In this document: positions 30,114 to 32,408 of the stretch, in pieces | How positions within the stretch are numbered: the stretch's first letter is position 1 | Layout of the letters: every line of letters starts with the position of its first letter | DNA from: DATAEY01 sp045805565 | GTDB lineage: Bacteria > Actinomycetota > Thermoleophilia > Solirubrobacterales > Solirubrobacteraceae | Reading direction: 5' to 3' | DNA: 32,408 bases | Assembly (NCBI GenBank): GCA_045805565.1 | Contig: JBJMKZ010000011.1 | Coordinates: 1 to 32,408 of the forward strand | Notes under the pieces: generated by a model | Told to the model about the DNA's origin: nothing | Databases searched by the model: none | The model's input: only the letters and a program-made list of their open reading frames with translations | Made by a program: the position numbers and the translations under genes

Positions 30114-30776
30114 ATGCCTCGGTCCGACGTTCCGGACGCCAGCGCGTTCGTGCCCGAGCGCCCGACGCTCAAGCGCCTGCGCGAGTCGGCGGCGGACTGC
30201 CGTGGTTGCGGCCTGTGGCAGGACGCCACCCAGACGGTGTTCGGCGAGGGCCTCAAGCGCGCGCGGATCATGATGGTCGGCGAGATGCCCGGCGACCGCG
30301 AGGACCTGGCCGGGCGCCCGTTCGTCGGGCCGGCCGGCCGCGAGCTCGATCGCGCGCTCGAAGCGGTTGGCATCGACCGCCGCGACGCGTACGTGACCAA
30401 TGTGGTCAAGCACTTCAAGTTCACTCCGAGGGGCAAGCGCCGCATCCACCAGCGCCCCAAGCAGCAGGAGATCACGGCCTGCTACCCGTGGCTGGAGGCG
30501 GAGCTGGCCCAGGTCCGGCCCGACGCGCTGATCCTCCTCGGCAGCACCGCGGCCAAGGCGCTGCTCGGGAGCGGCTTCACGCTGTCGCGGCACCGCGGCG
30601 AGCTGCTCGACTCGCCACTCGCCCCGATCGTGACCGCCACGGTCCATCCCTCCTCGATCATCCGCTCGCCCGACGACGAGTCGCGGCACCTGGCCCGCCG
30701 AGACTTCACCGAGGACCTCAGGGTCGTGGCCGAGGCCGTCGCGGTGAAGTCACGGCAGGCGAGGCAGGCGGCGTGA
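30114..30776 (+). CDS. udgX: Uracil-DNA glycosylase superfamily protein UdgX
   Basis: 220 residues. UdgX is recognised by GEMPGDREDLAGRPFVGPAG (motif A), TNVVKHFKF, the diagnostic KRRIH (108-112) and the late VATVHPSS-type motif (TATVHPSSIIRSP). In studied members the KRRIH histidine (His112 here) attacks the abasic sugar and links the protein covalently to uracil-containing DNA. Cys29, Cys32 and Cys123 match iron-sulfur cluster ligands, with His100 where family 4 enzymes have the fourth cysteine. ATG 30114 follows the gap after the divergent ligase remnant. Its neighbour is therefore a dead repair locus. The length is normal. Confidence 0.92.
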   Translation: MPRSDVPDASAFVPERPTLKRLRESAADCRGCGLWQDATQTVFGEGLKRARIMMVGEMPGDREDLAGRPFVGPAGRELDRALEAVGIDRRDAYVTNVVKHFKFTPRGKRRIHQRPKQQEITACYPWLEAELAQVRPDALILLGSTAAKALLGSGFTLSRHRGELLDSPLAPIVTATVHPSSIIRSPDDESRHLARRDFTEDLRVVAEAVAVKSRQARQAA

Positions 30777-30845
30777 CGGCTGCGGGCTAGCACTGAAGTG
30801 GCGAGCGGGCCCGGCGGCGCCATCGGCCTCGGACCGTCGTCTCGC

Positions 30846-30851
30846 TACCCT
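30846..30851 (+). promoter_or_regulatory. Candidate -10 element of the DUF2277 gene (leaderless)
   Basis: TACCCT ends seven bases before the ATG at 30859, without any ribosome binding site between. It is the same hexamer as before secDF and pdxS. Confidence 0.4.
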
Positions 30852-30858
30852 CCGCGGC

Positions 30859-31128
30859 ATGTGTCGCAACATCCACACGCTGCACAACTTCGAGCCCGCC
30901 GCGACCGACGAGGAGATACGCGCCGCCGCGCTGCAGTACGTCCGCAAGGTGAGCGGCTCCACCAGGCCCTCCCAGGCCAACGCGGAGGCGTTCGACCGCG
31001 CCGTGGACGAGATCGCGCTCGCGACGGCCACGTTGCTCCGCGATTTGGTCACCACCGCGCCGCCCAAGGACCGCGACAGGGAAGCGGCCAAGCGGCGGGA
31101 GCGGGCTGCGCAACGCTTCGCGGCCTGA
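30859..31128 (+). CDS. DUF2277 family protein
   Basis: 89 residues, starting with the near-invariant MCRNIHTLHNFEP, then ATDEEIRAAALQYVRKVSGS and a basic, helical end (DREAAKRRERAAQRFAA). The family is short, soluble, common in actinobacteria and Proteobacteria, and has no established function as far as I know. The fixed Cys-Arg-Asn start suggests a metal or nucleic-acid contact near the N terminus, but that is a guess. It is convergent with the GntR gene; a GC hairpin lies between the two stops. Confidence 0.9.
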   Translation: MCRNIHTLHNFEPAATDEEIRAAALQYVRKVSGSTRPSQANAEAFDRAVDEIALATATLLRDLVTTAPPKDRDREAAKRRERAAQRFAA

Positions 31129-31152
31129 GCCGGATTTGATTCGGTCTCGCGG

Positions 31153-31168
31153 GGCGCCCGGCGGCGCC
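31153..31168. terminator. Candidate bidirectional terminator hairpin
   Basis: GGCGCC-CGGC-GGCGCC folds into a six-base-pair stem in either orientation, between the DUF2277 stop (31128) and the end of the convergent GntR gene (31168). There are no U-runs, so efficiency is uncertain. Confidence 0.35.
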
Positions 31169-31953
31169 TAGGACCCGCTGGTCCAGACCACTCCGGCGAC
31201 ACCCGGCGCCAGCCGGCCGGTGGACACGCCGGTGTGTGCCCAGGCCCGACGCCCGACCGGGGCTCGGGTTGCCGGCTCGGCGGCCTCGTGACGTGCGGCG
31301 ATCAGCCGCCGGCGAAGCGCTTCGGCGTCCTGGCGCCGATCCGCGAGCCGCTCCCTGAGCCGATCCCGGACCGACTCCAGCTCGGCGGTCCCGAGGATGT
31401 GGCCTTGACCGCGGCCGCCGGAGGATGCCGGCTCGCCGGTGGCTCCCTCGACGTAGGCGAGCTCGCGCTCGAGCGCAGCGATCTCGGCGCGCAGCTCCCT
31501 GCGGTGCGCACGCGCGTCGCGCCGGGGTCGCGCCCCCGCCTGGGTCGGCGACCGGGAACCCGGTGGCTCGCGGCCGACGGAAGGGTCCACAGCCGCGTCG
31601 GGGTGGACGAACATCGCCGCGGCGACGTCCCGGGGATCGACCCCGGCACTGCGCGCGCGCGTCGCGGCGTCCGCGGCGATGCTCGCCAGCTCGCGCTGGG
31701 CGGCCGCCCGGTCGGCCACGAACGTGCCGCGTCCGTGCTCGGAGTGGATCAGTGCGTCCTGCTCCAGACGGCGGTACACGGCGCGAACGGTGTTGACGTT
31801 GACTTGCGCGGCCGCCGCCACTTCCCGAACGCCCGGCAGGCGTGAACCGGGCGCCAACTGGCCGGTCGCGATCAGGGTTCGCAGCTTCCAGGCGAGCTGG
31901 GTGGCCAGCGGCAGGTCGCTGTCGCGATCGATCGAGAGGTCGAGCGTGCTCAT
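31168..31953 (-). CDS. GntR-family (YtrA-like) repressor
   Basis: 261 residues. The winged helix-turn-helix occupies about residues 12-80: DLPLATQLAWKLRTLIATGQL, GSRLPGVREVAAAAQVNVNTV, RRLEQDALIHSEHGRGTFVAD. The usual large effector domain (FadR, UTRA or aminotransferase type) is absent. The remainder is Ala/Arg/Glu-rich and probably coiled coil (about 160-220), as in short YtrA-like members that control transporters. ATG 31953 is chosen; the longer in-frame GTG start at 31992 lies inside the palindromic operator. The Mce/MlaE-type permease gene is divergent, as mce1R is to mce1 in mycobacteria. Auto-repression and control of the permease operon are inferred from the two operator-like sites. 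Confidence 0.85.
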   Translation of the reverse strand: MSTLDLSIDRDSDLPLATQLAWKLRTLIATGQLAPGSRLPGVREVAAAAQVNVNTVRAVYRRLEQDALIHSEHGRGTFVADRAAAQRELASIAADAATRARSAGVDPRDVAAAMFVHPDAAVDPSVGREPPGSRSPTQAGARPRRDARAHRRELRAEIAALERELAYVEGATGEPASSGGRGQGHILGTAELESVRDRLRERLADRRQDAEALRRRLIAARHEAAEPATRAPVGRRAWAHTGVSTGRLAPGVAGVVWTSGS

Positions 31954-31975
31954 GGAATCCACGCCCAGGTCGAGA

Positions 31976-31995
31976 ATAGTGCGATAACACACTAT
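31976..31995. promoter_or_regulatory. Palindromic operator at the GntR gene (ATAGTG-N8-CACTAT)
   Basis: A perfect six-base inverted repeat with an eight-base AT-rich centre, 22 bases upstream of the repressor start. Its GTG-N8-CAC core is the kind of site bound by short GntR/YtrA-type repressors and sits where RNA polymerase would contact the gene's own promoter. Confidence 0.7.
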
Positions 31996-32022
31996 ACATC
32001 AGGTGGGTCGCCAATGTGCTGT

Positions 32023-32051
32023 TTGACAGGACCTGTTCGCGGTGATACCTA
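32023..32051 (+). promoter_or_regulatory. Promoter of the Mce/MlaE-type permease operon
   Basis: A perfect TTGACA (32023-32028) is followed after 17 bases by TACCTA(T) at 32046-32052, a moderate -10. Transcription would begin near 32058, inside the second operator-like site, giving a leader of roughly 95 bases before the ATG. Confidence 0.55.
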
Positions 32052-32073
32052 TCGGTGTACTAGATCACTACAT
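32051..32073. promoter_or_regulatory. Second operator-like site at the permease promoter (GGTG-N8-CACTA)
   Basis: GGTGTACTAGATCACTA (32054-32070) shares the GTG-N8-CAC spacing and the CACTA half-site with the perfect palindrome 60 bases away, and 11 of 17 positions overall. It covers the expected transcription start of the permease gene, a typical position for repression. Confidence 0.55.
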
Positions 32074-32153
32074 CGCGCCGGGGGGATTTCTCGGCTCTCA
32101 GGCTCGACGCGATAGCCCGGAGACAGGAATCCGCCGGTCGAGGAGGCCACAGG

Positions 32154-32408
32154 ATGGTTCGTACTGTCGCTGACCGCGCGTTTCTTCCAACCAAGAACCT
32201 GTTGGAAGAGGTCGGTGACATGATGATCTTGACCGGCAAGACGGTGGTCAGCGCCCTGCGCCCGCCCTACCCCTACGGCGGGGAGTTCGTCGGCCAGTTC
32301 CTGTTCGCGCTGAAGCTGTGCTGGTTTCCCCTGCTGGTCTCCACGGTGGCCTTCGGCTACGGGGCGCCGGGCCTGCAGGCGGCCAACTTCCTGGTCCTGT
32401 TCGGCGCC
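32154..32408 (+). CDS. Mce/MlaE (YrbE)-type ABC transporter permease, N-terminal part
   Basis: The 85 codons before the window ends read MVRTVADRAFLPTKNLLEEV and then MMILTGKTVVSALRPPYPYGGEFVGQ, a hydrophobic segment LFALKLCWFPLLVSTVAFGYGAP, and LQAANFLVLFGA. This is the start of the MlaE/YrbE permease family that works with an MCE protein and an ATPase to move lipids or sterols across the envelope. GAGGAGG seven bases before the ATG is a strong binding site. An operon of yrbE- and mce-type genes would be expected just beyond the window. The gene is cut by the edge, so completeness cannot be judged. Confidence 0.8.
   Translation, partial: MVRTVADRAFLPTKNLLEEVGDMMILTGKTVVSALRPPYPYGGEFVGQFLFALKLCWFPLLVSTVAFGYGAPGLQAANFLVLFGA

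Noticed and set aside
1..32408. tRNA, rRNA, CRISPR arrays, insertion sequences or prophage genes
   Set aside because: No regular direct repeats with spacers, no transposase or integrase translation, and no tRNA-like cloverleaf noticed on either strand by eye.

Overview
The window is very GC-rich, densely packed bacterial chromosome. Codon third positions are almost always G or C, GTG starts are common, and genes often overlap by four bases. The gene content (UdgX, a WS/DGAT acyltransferase, DUF2277, an Mce/MlaE-type permease, a yebC-ruvCAB-sec-rel cluster, pdxS-pdxT) points to a high-GC actinobacterium, probably of the Thermoleophilia/Solirubrobacterales type. The phylum is fairly safe; the class is an inference. 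No tRNA, rRNA, CRISPR array, insertion sequence or prophage was seen.

Region by region. 1-2.4 kb: the tail of an unidentified + strand gene, then a minus-strand unit made of a promoter, a SAM-I (S-box) riboswitch, a threonine-synthase-family PLP enzyme, a MoaD/ThiS-like sulfur carrier ending in Gly-Gly, and a 44-residue membrane peptide. 2.5-4.6 kb: a CorA-type metal transporter and a diacylglycerol/lipid kinase (+). 4.6-16.2 kb: a long minus-strand housekeeping cluster, in transcription order yebC, ruvC, ruvA, ruvB, a zinc-ribbon/PAS protein, a fused secDF, an 87-residue membrane protein, recJ and a bifunctional rel. 16.2-21.9 kb: CDP-glucose synthesis (rfbF, rfbG), with a phosphohexomutase and a metallo-beta-lactamase-fold hydrolase divergent from them, then rpiB and a polyprenol-phosphate-type glycosyltransferase. 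22.0-24.9 kb: proline catabolism (proline dehydrogenase, P5C dehydrogenase). 24.9-28.9 kb: PLP synthase (pdxS, pdxT), a WS/DGAT acyltransferase and an RpiR-type regulator. 29.0-30.8 kb: two small membrane proteins, a scrambled ligase/polymerase remnant of end-joining type, and udgX. 30.8-32.4 kb: DUF2277, a GntR/YtrA-like repressor, and the start of an Mce/MlaE-type ABC permease gene.

The most interesting system is at 0.4-2.4 kb. A methionine-sensing riboswitch controls an enzyme that automatic annotation would call threonine synthase, translationally coupled to a ubiquitin-like sulfur carrier. The coherent reading is a homocysteine/methionine route that uses O-phosphohomoserine and a protein thiocarboxylate. 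I recall a report of such a pair (MetM/MetO) in Streptomyces, which I could not check here. The second is the GntR/Mce-permease divergent region, with a perfect palindromic operator and a related second copy just downstream of a TTGACA promoter. A third, window-wide feature is a TANNNT -10 hexamer placed 6-9 bases before many ATG codons, which implies leaderless mRNAs.
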